Under the pieces are notes generated by a model. The model was not told the origin of the DNA. It searched no databases and saw only the letters and a list, made by a program, of their open reading frames with translations. Both the position numbers and the translations under genes were made by a program. DNA of 64,000 nt from Stemphylium vesicarium (taxonomy: Eukaryota > Ascomycota > Dothideomycetes > Pleosporales > Pleosporaceae), in NCBI GenBank assembly GCA_004380135.1, contig QXCR01000067.1:62001-126000 (forward strand), in the 5' to 3' direction. This document shows, one piece after another, positions 33,765-45,180 of the stretch (positions are counted from its first letter, which is position 1; every line of letters starts with the position of its first letter).

Positions 33765-36700
33765 ATGGCAGACACAGCTCCCAAGATCAAGGTTGCGGAC
33801 ATGGCGACAGGCAGAGGGTCCTTCCACAAGCAGGGGAATGCATCTGCAACTGCATTGGAAGGTACGTTGTCGCATATTAAGCAATCAGGTCCGCACATGC
33901 TAACACCAACCTCACAGGCCCTCTCTCGAACAAGAAACTTGCTGTAAAGCTTCGAAGCCCCACGTCGCCCTCCGCACAGCCCTCAAATGATACACAGAAT
34001 GGCAGCATTAGCGATGCAAGGGGACTGTCTGAAACGCACATAGATCCGCTCTCGCAAGTATGTCTACAACGAGGATCAGCATGCGGGGGAATATGACGCT
34101 AACGGCGCATTTACTATCGTATAGCAAATCCTCCAGAGAACGAATACGTCAACTGCAACCCAGAAGCTGCGCTCGCAGAACACCGAAACCGCGTTAAACC
34201 AATCGCCGAGTTCGCCGAACGAAGCCAATGGGGACAAGAAGCTTAGTGGCGAGACGCCTCGCGATAGCAGTGGGACCAAGGTAGACAAGAAGTGAGTTGC
34301 TTGCGATTGCGCTTTCCTGCATGCGCGTGCGGTGTTTCTTGGCTAGTGCGTATTTCGTATCCATGTATCGCGCGTATTTGGCGCATACGGGCTTCTTCAT
34401 GCGGCTGGTCTTGCGAATGCAATGAGCGCAAGTCAGCCTGAGGCAAGTTTAATTAGCGAGTGGGCTGACGACGTTGTTTCCCCATAGGAAAGTGTCGTTC
34501 CTTAGCCGCTTCATCGGCGGCAACAAAAAGAAGACGACCCTCGACGGCACCAGCGACAATGGCTCCGAGACGGACGACCTGCGACCAGAGGGTATGGACG
34601 CTCACCTCTACGTCGACAATTTCAGCTTCAGTCCCAAGATCCCTCATCCGCCGGCGTACATCAAAGTGAGGGCAAAGTTCAAAAAGGACAAGGAGTTTGA
34701 TCGTGTCTTTTTGGCGCAGGAGTTGCGGTCGGGGTCGGGTAAGAAGAGTCCGCCAGCTGCTGGGTCGAATCCTGCACCGCAGTCGGGGTCGGCGGCTACG
34801 CAGAATCCTATCTGGGCGGTGGAGTTTAGCAAGGATGGGAAGTATCTCGCTGTTGGGGGACAGGACAGGGTCATTAGGGTATGGGCGGTCATTGACAGCC
34901 CGGAGGGACGTCGAGCGCATGAGAGGGCTGAAAGCGACCCGCATGCGCATGATGAAGACGCCAGACATCTTAGCGCGCCAGTTTTCCACCAGAAGCCCGT
35001 TCGCGAGTATCATGGCCACACGTCGACCATTCTTGACTTGAGTTGGAGCAAGGTATGTGAGCATGATGGGGGATTGACCATGGCACTGACAGGTACTAGA
35101 ACAACTTTCTCTTATCTTCGTCCATGGATAAGACGGTGCGCCTGTGGCATGTCAGTCGAGACGAGAATCTATGCACGTTCAAGCACTCTGATTTTGTCCC
35201 TTCGATACAGTTTCATCCTACCGACGATCGATTCTTTCTTGCGGGGTCTCTGGACGCGAAACTTCGACTTTGGAGCATTCCCGATAAAAGTATAGCGTTT
35301 GTTACTACGGTGCCGGACATGATCACATCGGTCGCTTTTACACCTGACGGGAAGACATGCATAGCTGGAACACTCGGTGGATTGTGTCTTTTCTACGACA
35401 CCGAGGGCTTGAAGTGGCAGGCGCAACTACATGTCAAGTCGACACGAGGACAGAATGCCAAGGGCAGTAAGATTACAGGCATCCATGCTTCGTATTGGCC
35501 GCCAGGGAGCGAAGACGGTGAGATCAAACTATTAGTATCGAGCAACGATTCGAGGCTGCGCATATACAACATGAAGGACAAGACGCTGGAAATGAAATTC
35601 CGGGGTCATGAGAATAACTGCAGTCAGATCAGAGCGACGTTTGCGGATAGCAGTGGGCATGTCATTTGTGGAAGCGAAGACCGGAAGACGTACATCTGGT
35701 CGACGACTACGCCGGAGGGTGAGAAGAGAGATCAGCGTCCTGTGGAGATGTTTGAAGCGCACAAGTCGATCACCACCTGCACTGTCATTGCTCCCATTCA
35801 GACCAAGCAGCTTCTCAGCGCTTCCGAGGACCCAATCTTTGACCTTTGCAACCCTCCGCCAGTTACTCTAGTTTCAAAAGCAGAGTCCGTCGTGTCATCG
35901 CGAGCACCTACCGAAGCAGGATCAGCGCATCCGACCCCCGCGCCTACCGAAACACATTTCAAAAAGGCAGCCGAGAGCCCAGCATACGTTGCGCGCTCTG
36001 CGCATCGCGGCGGCAATATCATCGTCACAGCAGACTACACGGGCGCGCTAAAAGTCTTCCGACAAGACTGCGCATTCCAAAAGCGCATCCGACTCAGCGA
36101 GCAATGGGACACGGCGGCCTCGCTGAAGCGCACCTCTGGCATCGGCCGACCCAGCAGCATCATCTCGCGCACCAGCCGCTCCCGCCGCTCCAGCGTATCC
36201 ACACAACCCCCCAACGACCGCATCATGACGTGGCGCCAGGATATATCACACTCCTCGGGCGGCATGTTTGATTCGAGTAACTCGCTCCCGCGCCGCAGTG
36301 CCTCGCCGAGGAAATCTCTAGCTGCGTTGAGCTTACATTCGACTACGCACTCGCGTTCGCACTCGCCTGTTCTCCGGCCTAAACCTTCATCGGCGGAAAT
36401 TCATGATGGCAGGGTTACGGCGACGCCCAAGACCTCCATCTCTATGGAGAGGGCGACGTCGCTGCGGAGTGAGGCGTCGCGATCTGGAACTGAAGCTGAG
36501 GTTGAGGCTGAGGAGACTGAGGAAGAGGGGGGGGAGCGGGTGTATAAAGAACGGCTGGAGCCTTATGATGTTGATCCGGCTTTACGTGCGGAGCATGATA
36601 TGGTGGTGGAGGAGAAGCAAAGACGCGTGGATAATCCGCTCGCCGTGTATAATGGCCAGAGTTGGCTCTTTTGGACGGCGGCGAATAGGAAGATGGGGAA

Positions 36701-36818
36701 GGGGGCGGGGGAGGAGAAGAGACCGGATTTGCGGGGCAGGATGAGTACGTTGAGTGGGGTTAGTCGGTTGACTGATGAGAGGGAGGATGATGATGGGGAG
36801 GAGGGGGAGGTGAGGTGA
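33765..36818 (+). CDS. WDR44-like WD40-repeat protein, 895 aa
   Basis: A WD40 beta-propeller protein similar in layout to WDR44 and the fungal Dgr2/YMR102C type. ATG at 33765; an in-frame ATG at 33738 is possible. Introns: 33862-33917, 34058-34124, 34292-34487 (196 nt, long for this region) and 35053-35099. The N-terminus is disordered, then KVSFLSRFIGG. WD repeats run from about residue 260: WAVEFSKDGKYLAVGGQDRVIRVW, SMDKTVRLWHVSRD, DAKLRLWSIPDK, DSRLRIYNMKDK, GSEDRKTYIWS. The C-terminal third is Ser/Arg-rich (SRSRRSSVS, SPRKSLAALS) and acidic, with likely phosphosites. The family role is in membrane traffic or Rab11-linked recycling for WDR44; in fungi it is poorly defined. Confidence 0.9.
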
Positions 36819-37482
36819 GATGAGGCGAGTGTGTAGGGGTGTAGGGTTTTTTTGTATGATTATTTTATGAAGCGAGGGAGTTTTTTTTGGTTGATTTTTG
36901 TTTGGGAAGAGAGTGGATAATGGGGTTCTTGATATGCCCAGCTTTGAAAGGAATGCAGACGTCTCCTGTGCCAAAATTTCTTATTAATTGTCTTGTGTAT
37001 CCTCGCCTGTGGTGAGCAGAGAGGATGACACGACATCACGCTGCTGAGCTAATGGGAAAGATGCCAAGGCTTTACCCGTAGCGAAGGCGGGCGTCTTTGA
37101 CGAGCGCGAGTGTTTGCTCTTCTTCCACTCACCTACCCTCGTCTTCACTGAACGCGCATTATCGGCGCCTTCGACTACAGACGGCAGTCCGTGTCCAATC
37201 CAGAATTGTCACCAAGCGCAGCCTCGCTCACAGGCCTATGGGCACTGTACATACGTGGAGTTGTACTAACGGAGACTATCTATTGCACTTACCACATGCG
37301 ATGCTAACAAACATCTCAAGAATACCATCAATTGCCGACTCCTATTTCGCTGTATCGCAATACCCCCCTCAGATCACGCAAGACGCGTTTGAACTGTTGC
37401 ATCGACGAGACAAATAGAGCCTCATATATGCCCAGACGGCTATTCAGGAAACGTCTGGTTGTCGTCTTCTCTGGCCCCTGCT
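36819..37482. other. Intergenic, no gene seen
   Basis: About 660 bp between the convergent WD40 gene and the small Cys-rich gene. T-rich 3' flanks near 36850-36900. Nothing else is recognised. Confidence 0.5.
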
Positions 37483-37915
37483 TCACTTCTTCCTCCCCTT
37501 CTTCCCCTTCTTCGCCTCCTTGAAGAAAAACTCCTGCGGCGCTTCTCTCGCCCTGGCTTGTTCCTGGAGCTTCTTCAACACCCGTCTCCGCTCCGCGGCG
37601 TACTTTTGCAGCCTCTTCTCCTCCGCATCCGCCTCTTCAGTCTGTCGTTTGAGACTCTCAATCATGTCGCTTTTCTCCTGGGCCCGCTTCTCGGGCGTTT
37701 CTTGGAGAATCTTGATCTGGGCTTCTAGGGCGTCGCAGCGCGCGCCATGCTTCGTCGTTTTCTTCGTTCTGCAGAGCGGCATGGGCGGTGACTTGTTGTA
37801 TGACTTCGCGGTTGAGGAGGTGGTGGAAGTCGGCGCAGAGGGCACAGGGGCCGTGGGCGGCTTTGCAGCAATCTAGTGTGCGGCCGAGTTTTGTACAGAC
37901 TAAGCATTCAGCCAT
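37483..37915 (-). CDS. Module copy A: small CxxC/HHL coiled-coil protein, apparent frameshift
   Basis: ATG at 37915 reads MAECLVCTKLGRTLDCC. Cysteines are spaced C-x2-C-x8-C-x7-C-x2-C-x3-HHL, which looks like a zinc-binding knuckle. A Lys/Glu-rich coiled coil follows (IKILQETPEKRAQEKSD, EEKRLQKYAAERRR) and the tail is EFFFKEAKKGKKGRKK. The frame changes by one base near 37735-37760 (WRAL to RCDALEAQ). Two explanations: a real or sequencing 1-nt change in a GC-rich run, or a 55-nt intron with a weak GTCATA donor ending GACGAAG (gives 125 aa). The same module plus tail recurs in the gene at 61811-62451. It is divergent from the coiled-coil gene at 38297. Function unknown. Confidence 0.65.
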
Positions 37916-38296
37916 GTTGGGGTCTCGGCTGGCAAGAGATGGGCGGTCTGGCGGAGACTTTGTGCGTAGTGGTGCTGTTGAGTCTGACGTTGTTGCAGAG
38001 TATTGGTTCAAGCCTTGAGGTAGGTGAGGAGAAAAGTGTTTGGGAAGATGCGCTGGTCGAATATGAATCCCAGTCGGGGGTCTAGCGAAGGGCTGCTTTC
38101 ACTGACATTACATCACCAAATGATCAGTTGACTGCTCACTCATCTAGGCGACCTTTGGGTCAAAGCTCTGCTCGCACAACGGTGAAAAGGCTTTTGGGAT
38201 TGCGGAAATTACTATACAACACTTTCTTGCTCAGGCGCATCCAATCTACCCATAATTCTCAACCCCTTCGCCATCTCGATATTCCAACGAAAGGAT
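37916..38296. promoter_or_regulatory. 381-bp bidirectional promoter of module copy A
   Basis: The gap between the two divergent genes of copy A. By eye I see no long match to the 364-bp gap of copy B. Confidence 0.5.
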
Positions 38297-40844
38297 ATGG
38301 ACAACAGTCAAAACGTGACAATGGGCGCCAACAAATTCAAGAATGGCGACATACCAGGTACCTATCCCAGCGAGATAGATCATGAATCGGACGAGAAACA
38401 TGGCTTCGATCGCTCATGCACTGGCTCTATGATTACAGAACCTGGAGGTTTCAATGAAGACGCCGATCGACCTCAACAGCCTGACAAATCCCAGAATATG
38501 ATCGAGCCTCTATTAGAGCCCGGGTCTCACCCCTACGCCAAACGGTCTCTTGACGCTGGTGCTATAGGGGAGCTGTGGCGGAAGATCGAGATGAAGCGGG
38601 CGAGATCTGAGCCATTCGCGCTCATGCAGGTTCTTCCCGCTCTAGAAGTACTGCGACACGCATCGATCTCAAAACACGCGCTCCAGGAGAGTGACATTAT
38701 AGCGCGTTTGCGAGGTCTGAAGAATGTTCAAGATCGTGGCATTGCAAAGAACGCCAGCGAAGTGGTCATACGATTGCAAAAGTTAATCTTCCAATGGACA
38801 CCTACCAATGAATCGGTACAGCCATGGCCGCCCGCACATTCGATCTTTTTCCATCCACTTCCACCCAACGATATCTTCCAAACCCCAGCTCCGATCTCCA
38901 CCCCTAGTCGCGTAACATCGTCACCATCAGTACCAGAGACGAAGAACACATCGAAAAACATATTTGCGTCAAATCCTGAGACGGAAAAGGTCAAGCCACT
39001 ACCAGAGAAGCCAATTCAGGCCGGAAATGGAGATTAAGCCTCCGAGAAGACAACACCGAGCATTTTTAAGACTGGCCCTGCCGTAAGTAAACCCGGTGGC
39101 TTATTCGCAGACCTCTCCGACCAGAAGAATGCCAAACCAAAGCAACCCTGGATCCCACCCTCTACGTTACGAGCCACTAAAGGCGAGAAACGCCCCCCAT
39201 GCGCGGAATCTGACCCCACTTTATTCGATTTCAATACCCCACCCAGTAAGCCGGATCCTCAGTCTGCATTTGGTGGGAGTTTTGGTCAGAACAATGGGAA
39301 CCCTTTTGTTGACCCATCATCCACCGGCCCGAAGGATCCGCCACCTAATCCATTCGTTCGAAACGAGGCATCAAACAATTCACCATGGCCCAGAACCAGC
39401 TCACCAGGCAACCCGTCTCCTTTCAAATACGGTGAAAAGAAGATAGAGTTGATGGCTACTGGCGAGGAGTTCATTACGTGGGTAAAGACATTCCTGGATC
39501 TCGATCAACCGGATATGGCCACTGTTACATTTCACTTGCGGAGTCTGTGGGGCTCGATCACATCTTTCTCATCCAGCCTCCTTCGTACTGGGCAGACGGT
39601 AGCCGAGGGCAAGAACTCGATTCGTAATATGAAGAGCGAGATTGCCAAGATACAAGCGGTGCAATCCACAGACTACGTGCTAGCAAATGCCCGTCGTGAT
39701 CTCTTGTCAAAATGCCAAGATAGGCTGTCCCTCGCACGCGAATCCCTGCTCGAACAAGAACAGACTGCTCATAAACTGCGAGAAGATCTGGCCAAGGCAG
39801 TGTGTGTACCCTTGCAGAAGCTAACTAGCGCGGGGAAGGCGAAACAGTACGATTACAAAAAGAGGATCGCTGAAGCAAAAGCGGAAGCAAACTCAAACCT
39901 AATTGAAGCTGTGGAAGCTCTCGAGAAGACGCGCAAAGAGCTCGCAGCGGCGCAAGACCGGATCGCATTTGTCGAGAGCGAGAAAGCTGAAGCTAAATCT
40001 GAACTGGTAGCCAGCTATTTTGAGATTAGAGACCTCTCGGTCACCATCGATGGCCTTCACAACGATCTTGAGAACAAGGAGGCCCAGCATGTCAAACAGA
40101 AAAAAGCATTGGCGAATCAGTACCGCGCGAGGGCGGAAATGGATGCCGAGGCAAAATCTGCTCAATATGTGAAAGCCATGGCCAAGGTTGAGGATCTTGA
40201 GCGACAGATTGAGGCTCTGGAAAAGCAAAGGACGGAGATCACTTGCGCGAAAGCCACTGTGGAAAAGGAACGCGAAGGCTTTGAGGCAGAAATCAACGAA
40301 CTGAAAGGATACAAGGACGGCTACTCGCAGCTTGTACGCGAACTCGACGAGCTCCAAGGCACATGCAACGATGCTATGGCCGAGCGCGACGATCTGCTCA
40401 AGCAGATGCAAAGACGCAGAATCTTTAGCAGAAGACGAATCGCGTCGTGAGCTTGCAGCTGAACAGTCGTCACTTGCTGTTGAGCGCCAATTTGGTAACG
40501 CTCGTGGTGCTGACTCCAGTCATCTGAACGGGTTGATACACCACTGGCAAAACCAACTCAAGAGCAAGATGGCGGCGACTGAGAACGCTGACGCGGATAT
40601 TGCTTCGCTGGAGGCTGAGATTCGCGAGGCTCATGACCGGCTTTATCCGCCTCGGAAACGGACTACACCGCTTGTAGAAACTGCAGCTAACACTACGGAC
40701 TCGTCCAGGGACCAACTTCTCGATGTGGGTCTTGAGCCTTGGGCAGTGCCGAAGGACATGTCCAGGTATAAAGGTACTGCTGGATTGTCAGTCCATGATC
40801 CTGGTCGGCCATCTGAGGTACCTTCCCAGATTGTACCGGGGTAA
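38297..40844 (+). CDS. Module copy A: long coiled-coil protein with internal in-frame TAA
   Basis: ATG at 38297. Residues about 85-175 look like a TFIIS N-terminal-type helical bundle (LPALEVLRHASISKHAL, IIARLRGLKNVQD, IAKNASEVVIRLQKLI). A Pro/Ser/FG-rich linker with NPF repeats follows, then a coiled coil from about residue 385 to 700. A TAA at 39035-39037 interrupts the linker, but the same frame stays open for about 470 codons beyond it. The frame change near 40447 is explained by a 73-nt intron (40447-40519, GTGAGC...CTGACTCCAG) that joins RRRIAS to HLNGLIHHWQNQL. Copy B has an intron at the same place. Either a broken gene, two adjoining genes, an undetected intron around 39035, or a sequence error. 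Confidence 0.6.
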
Positions 40845-41843
40845 AGACCATAACTGGAGGGATGCAGTGGGAGGGAATCCCACTGTTCGACTGCCGCCGA
40901 CCTGGAGGACATTTTAGGAGGAAAATGGGTGAGTAAGGAGGATAGATCGTGTACGTTTGACATGGTAAAGTAGGAGACATGAAAGGCACACTGGACTGTG
41001 TCCCTGCGTTAGGTAAGGGAATGGCAGTGACACCGAGTTGATTGCCAGAGCATGTCTAGTGTATATACGCGACAAAGAGAAGGAGGCATGTGTTATCTTG
41101 TAAGTAGACACCACCCCATCATGAGGTGTGAAGACGGCCTCTTCCCTCCTTCCTACCCACAACAACACTCGTTTCCCAATCCTGATCTCAATCCTACCCA
41201 CCACATCCCAGTCCTATACCTCTCATCCACCATCGCGCCCCCTCTCCGACACAGATTAAACATGTCAGGATACCTAACCGTCCCCCCCTCTTCCTATAAA
41301 ATCTTGCGCAACTTTTGAGATCAACGCCGGCGTCGATGCGATGACATGGGATGTCGCGGCGCATGGGGAGGTATTCATATTTGCAGTCGCGGTGCTGTGT
41401 CCAAAGTTGCTGACACATTGTGGTGCTTGAACAAGGGAAGTACTGGCGATGACTGTGGCTGTGGATGAGTAGTGTATGCGATACTTTTGCTTTATTTTGG
41501 GGTCTTAGGGGCGGGGACTCGAGGATCTGCCATGGTAAGTTGTGGTTCCCGGGAGTTGAGTATACTGCTTCTGCGAGCTGAATGTATAGGCATCGGGCTT
41601 GTATTTACGGTCGGCTAATAAGGCCATCGTTGTGTTGGGTTACCACATTGATTGTCGCTTTCCCGAAGGATAGGGTGTCAGTTTAATGACAGACCTCACG
41701 TATCCTTCCTGATTGCAACAATCTCCATATCGTGAGTGCAGGACCATGCACTGCGCCTTCATGTCTGCAGTCAGCACAAATCGTCGGCCGGGTTGAGAGT
41801 TTGATGTTATTAGATTGCTTCATTGCATCGCCATTCCATGGCT
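40845..41843. other. Intergenic, no gene seen
   Basis: One kilobase between the convergent coiled-coil gene and HEM3. Open frames are short and without domains; the sequence is CT-rich near 41130-41250. Confidence 0.5.
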
Positions 41844-43094
41844 CTAGGAACTGGCGGACTGTGCCTTTAGCTCTTCCAACTGCTTCTTCGCAGCCCACTG
41901 CTTCTCAACATTGATCTTTTTCAGAATCTTATCAGCGCCCTTCTCAATCAGCGCTTTGGCCACCTCCTGTCCCATCTCTTCCGCTTCTTCGGCGGTCCGC
42001 ACCTTTCGCGCGGCCTCAGCCTCGACAAACTCGGTTCCATCGACGCTAACAACCATGGCCCTCAGCACAAGCTCTTGATCGTCAACATCTGGCTCTTCCT
42101 CCTCCACAGCATTGCCGTGCTTGTCGTAGTCCTTCGCTGGCTGTGTACCGATAGCCAGACCCTTTCCGCCTCTCCAAGATGTCTCCACACCAATAGGCAC
42201 GCTGCAGCCTCCTTCCAGAGTTCTTAGTAGCGCTCGCTCGGCGGAGCATGCTCTTGTCGTCCGCTCGCACCGGACCTTGCTCAAAATCTCCTTCATAGCT
42301 GCGTCGTTCTTTCTGATCTCGATACCGAGCGCACCCTGACCAACAGCGTGGAGCATACCTCCATTCGTGCTACTCAGATACTGGGTGATGCGGTTGTCGA
42401 GACCCATGCGCTTCAAGCCAGCGGCGGCGAGGATGATGGCTGAGTACGGCGAATCTTCGGCATCCAGCTTGCCTAACCTCGTACCGACATTGCCTCTCAA
42501 GTCGGCGAACTTCAAATGCGGGTATAGTTTTCGTAATGTTGCGGCTCGGCGCACGGATGACGTTCCGATTGTAGCACCTTGAGGGAGTGTGGCTAATGTG
42601 GTCTCCTTGGGCAGGCGGGGGGAGATGAGAAGGGCGTCGCGGGGGTCTTCGCGCTCGAGGATGGCACCAATTTCGAGATGGTCTGGCAGCTGGGTGGGCA
42701 TATCTACAGCATTCGTTAGCAAAGTCCTACTCCACCATCGTAAACGAACACACATACCCTTCAGACAATGCACAATGATATCCAGGTCCCCAGACTCCAG
42801 CATGCTCTCCAACTCTCCAGTCCACAAGCTCTTCGCATTCTCGCCTTGGCTCAGCTGCTGCAGTGGCGTGATCTTATCTCTGTCTCCCTGGACTACTACA
42901 GGGCAGATATTGTAGGTCCGGTGAGGATACGCCTCCTTCAACGTCTTCTCAACACTACGGGCCTGGATCTGAGCGAGTACTGAATTGCGCGTGCCGATAT
43001 TGACGGGAGGGAATTGCGTGCTCGCAGACGTGTTGAGCCCTTGCGGGGTCGGATCAGACGGTCCTTGGATATCGGCAGCGGTTGCGGACGCCAT
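41844..43094 (-). CDS. HEM3: Porphobilinogen deaminase (hydroxymethylbilane synthase), 398 aa
   Basis: Third step of haem synthesis: condenses four porphobilinogens into hydroxymethylbilane, in the cytosol. ATG at 43094. Family marks: NIGTRNSVLAQIQARSVEK, DRDKITPLQQLSQGENAKSLWT, GATIGTSSVRRAATLRKLYP, DLRGNVGTRLGKLD, LHAVGQGALGIEIR and EGGCSVPIG, whose Cys holds the dipyrromethane cofactor. One 54-nt intron (42704-42757) is a multiple of three and has no stop, so retention would insert 18 residues between HCLKG and MPTQLP; the spliced product HCLKDMPTQL fits the family. The C-terminus is Lys/Glu-rich and somewhat long. Firm call. Confidence 0.97.
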   Translation of the reverse strand: MASATAADIQGPSDPTPQGLNTSASTQFPPVNIGTRNSVLAQIQARSVEKTLKEAYPHRTYNICPVVVQGDRDKITPLQQLSQGENAKSLWTGELESMLESGDLDIIVHCLKGMCVRLRWWSRTLLTNAVDMPTQLPDHLEIGAILEREDPRDALLISPRLPKETTLATLPQGATIGTSSVRRAATLRKLYPHLKFADLRGNVGTRLGKLDAEDSPYSAIILAAAGLKRMGLDNRITQYLSSTNGGMLHAVGQGALGIEIRKNDAAMKEILSKVRCERTTRACSAERALLRTLEGGCSVPIGVETSWRGGKGLAIGTQPAKDYDKHGNAVEEEEPDVDDQELVLRAMVVSVDGTEFVEAEAARKVRTAEEAEEMGQEVAKALIEKGADKILKKINVEKQWAAKKQLEELKAQSASS

Positions 43095-43431
43095 GGTTTG
43101 TTATACGGCCGTGGATGGTGTCGTGGTGTTGCAATGGCGATTGGAAAAGGTCTGGAGATCTGGAGGGGTGGTGGGGCAGTCAACGTCACCTTTAACGCGG
43201 TTCTGCACTAGCGTCAGGTACGCAATGTCTACTTCAACATTTCTATTCATACGTCACATGGTGTTCTAGCTTTGAATGGCTACTCAATCAAATGGACTGG
43301 TGATACTAGGACTATTTACATGGCCTATACTAGAATGCTGGAGTCGCGGTGGAATCGTCTTGATCTTGCCTAACATGCTTCGCGCGTTTTCACAGGATTC
43401 AACATCGTAGATCTTCTGGCATTCAAGGTGC
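43095..43431. other. Intergenic, no gene seen
   Basis: A 337-bp gap holding the HEM3 promoter and the 3' flank of the next gene. Nothing else is recognised. Confidence 0.5.
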
Positions 43432-43897
43432 TCACTTCTCGCCAGTGTTGTGAATCGCGTTGGGCAGTGCTGTCACATAGTCAGCAATCTGCCTTTTTGG
43501 AATTATTGGAGTCCTTACCTCTCTCAACTGATTCAGGGACGATCTCTTGCACCTTCTTCGGCACAATCGAGTCCTCGCCATCATTGAGCGCATGAGTCTT
43601 GCCTGTGGACTGGTTCGTGGGGTCGCTGCTAGTGGGATGAACCTGCGTTGTCGTATTAGAATACCGAGACAGGGAGCTGTTCTGCTGCAAACTCACACCG
43701 TCCGGGAGTGCCTCTTCGACACCCTTAGGAGCCACCTCCTGAACCTGGTTTGGGACAGCGCTCTGGCCGGTGGCATGAGATGCACCTTGACCGAACTGGT
43801 TGGTGGAAGACATTCTGATTGATGATCGTCTGAGAGTGCTTGTTTGTTGAATGAAGGGACGCGAGATGGTGCGGAGTTGTTGAATTGTGAAGGGCAT
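43432..43897 (-). CDS. Small protein with an internal VPxxVQE repeat, 120 aa
   Basis: ATG at 43897. The first 28 residues are basic and hydroxylated without acid (LRTISRPFIQQTSTLRRSSIR), as in a mitochondrial presequence. Two introns, 43643-43696 (54 nt, in frame, stop-free) and 43470-43518, lead to a last exon encoding ALPNAIHNTGEK. The protein contains two copies of a motif: VPNQVQEVAPKGVEEALP and VPKKVQEIVPESVERALP, separated by an Asn/Thr/Ser-rich stretch. I cannot name the function. The last exon is only 38 nt and ends far downstream of the open frame that a simple ORF search would report. Confidence 0.75.
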
Positions 43898-45180
43898 GTT
43901 TGAAACTACTTATGTTGCTGGACATTCGAGAGTAGCCTTCAAGGCTCGGGTTTATGTACGTATTCATGGCAGTGTGATGCTGCGATGACGCCTCTGGTGC
44001 TAGATCTTACCTACAATTCACGCAAGCGCGTCATTGACAAACCATTCATCCGATTTCGAAGCATCACAATTAGATCATTGTCAGGTAGCAGCGGTATCAT
44101 TCGTTGTGAGCAGTAGTTGATGGATTACGCGATGCGGTGAATTTCAACACCGACGCTGAGTACGTGGCGGCTCATACGAGCGACGCGAGGCTGGGTTTGA
44201 TTGGAAAGCATCATCGCCGTAGACCTTGTTGTATAGTAAAAACTCCCGAGGTACCGATGTTTGAGATACGAGATGTAAAATCCGCGTCAGACGTTCGCCG
44301 CTTGTCGGCCCCGAAAGCGCCGACAGAGGCCTCCTCGGATCCTCGTATTTGCCTAGCCACACCAAGCTTGAGACACGCTAGAATTAAGCGCTACGGATAC
44401 CACATCAGATACTCCGGCAAAGCTGAGATAAACGAACAATCAACAGGTCGTCACTTGGGCGTTGAAAAGGTGCGGCAAATTTATCCAGGGCGTTCCGGCA
44501 GCGTGCTCAACACGTCGCCTCACTCACGGCGTCGCGTTCTCGCGAAACCCTTCCTCAATCTACCACCACAGTGATAGGATCAATGAAAAGCTCGAAAGCA
44601 GACCAGCAAAAATTGCCCCGCCGAGATTCCCGAAGGAAGCTCGTAACAGTCCCATACCGCGCTGTGCAATGCAGACGGGACTGTCAGATGAACCCAATCT
44701 TTGAGCTGGGTCATCGCAAGAAGGTAAGTATACAGAACAAAATCTGCGAGAAGAGTGGTATTTAAACGAAAAGACAGCGAGGCCTGTGCGGAGGTAACGT
44801 GACCTTGGGGCTCGGCAAGGACCACCACTCCCTGGCGTGTGCGGAGACTTGCTGCCAAGTACACCAGCATAACCCACTGCCGACGGCCATGTTTTCCGGG
44901 CTCCACAGTCCTTCCCTGTGCCGGGAGTCCCGATACTGCCTGAAAGGTCGTCGTGATGGACCAACTACAAAAGCTTTTTTCGACCTCGTCTTGGCTTCAC
45001 GTCATCGACTAGACACCATGGGTTTTCTTGATGATTCTGCTCGCGCACTTCGGCCAAGAACCGGCAGATATGGTATGATGTGATGAACTTTATGATGAAT
45101 TGGTGGAGAATGGCAATTGAGTATAAATTTCGTCGTCCGGGTTGAGTTGGAATGTCAAGATACTATCGAAATCCCTCAGA
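43898..45180. other. 1.28-kb gene-free stretch
   Basis: It lies between divergent genes and should hold both promoters. Frames of 70-145 codons occur on both strands but none has an ATG plus domain or a consistent splice pattern. Confidence 0.5.

Noticed and set aside
37459..37876. Plus-strand frames opposite the small Cys gene
   Set aside because: They are antisense shadows of the Lys/Glu-rich coiled coil (Leu/Phe-rich when read the other way).
39078..39110. A GTAAGT...TTCGCAG mini-intron in the copy-A linker
   Set aside because: It would be only 28 nt, well below any credible spliceosomal intron length, and it does not remove the TAA at 39035.
40332..40844. A separate plus-strand gene at the end of the copy-A coiled-coil gene
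   Set aside because: A 73-nt GT-AG intron (40447-40519) joins it to the upstream frame, and copy B has an intron at the same place.
44137..45083. Several frames of 70-145 codons between 44.1 and 45.1 kb
   Set aside because: They overlap on both strands, have odd composition and no recognisable domain or consistent splicing.
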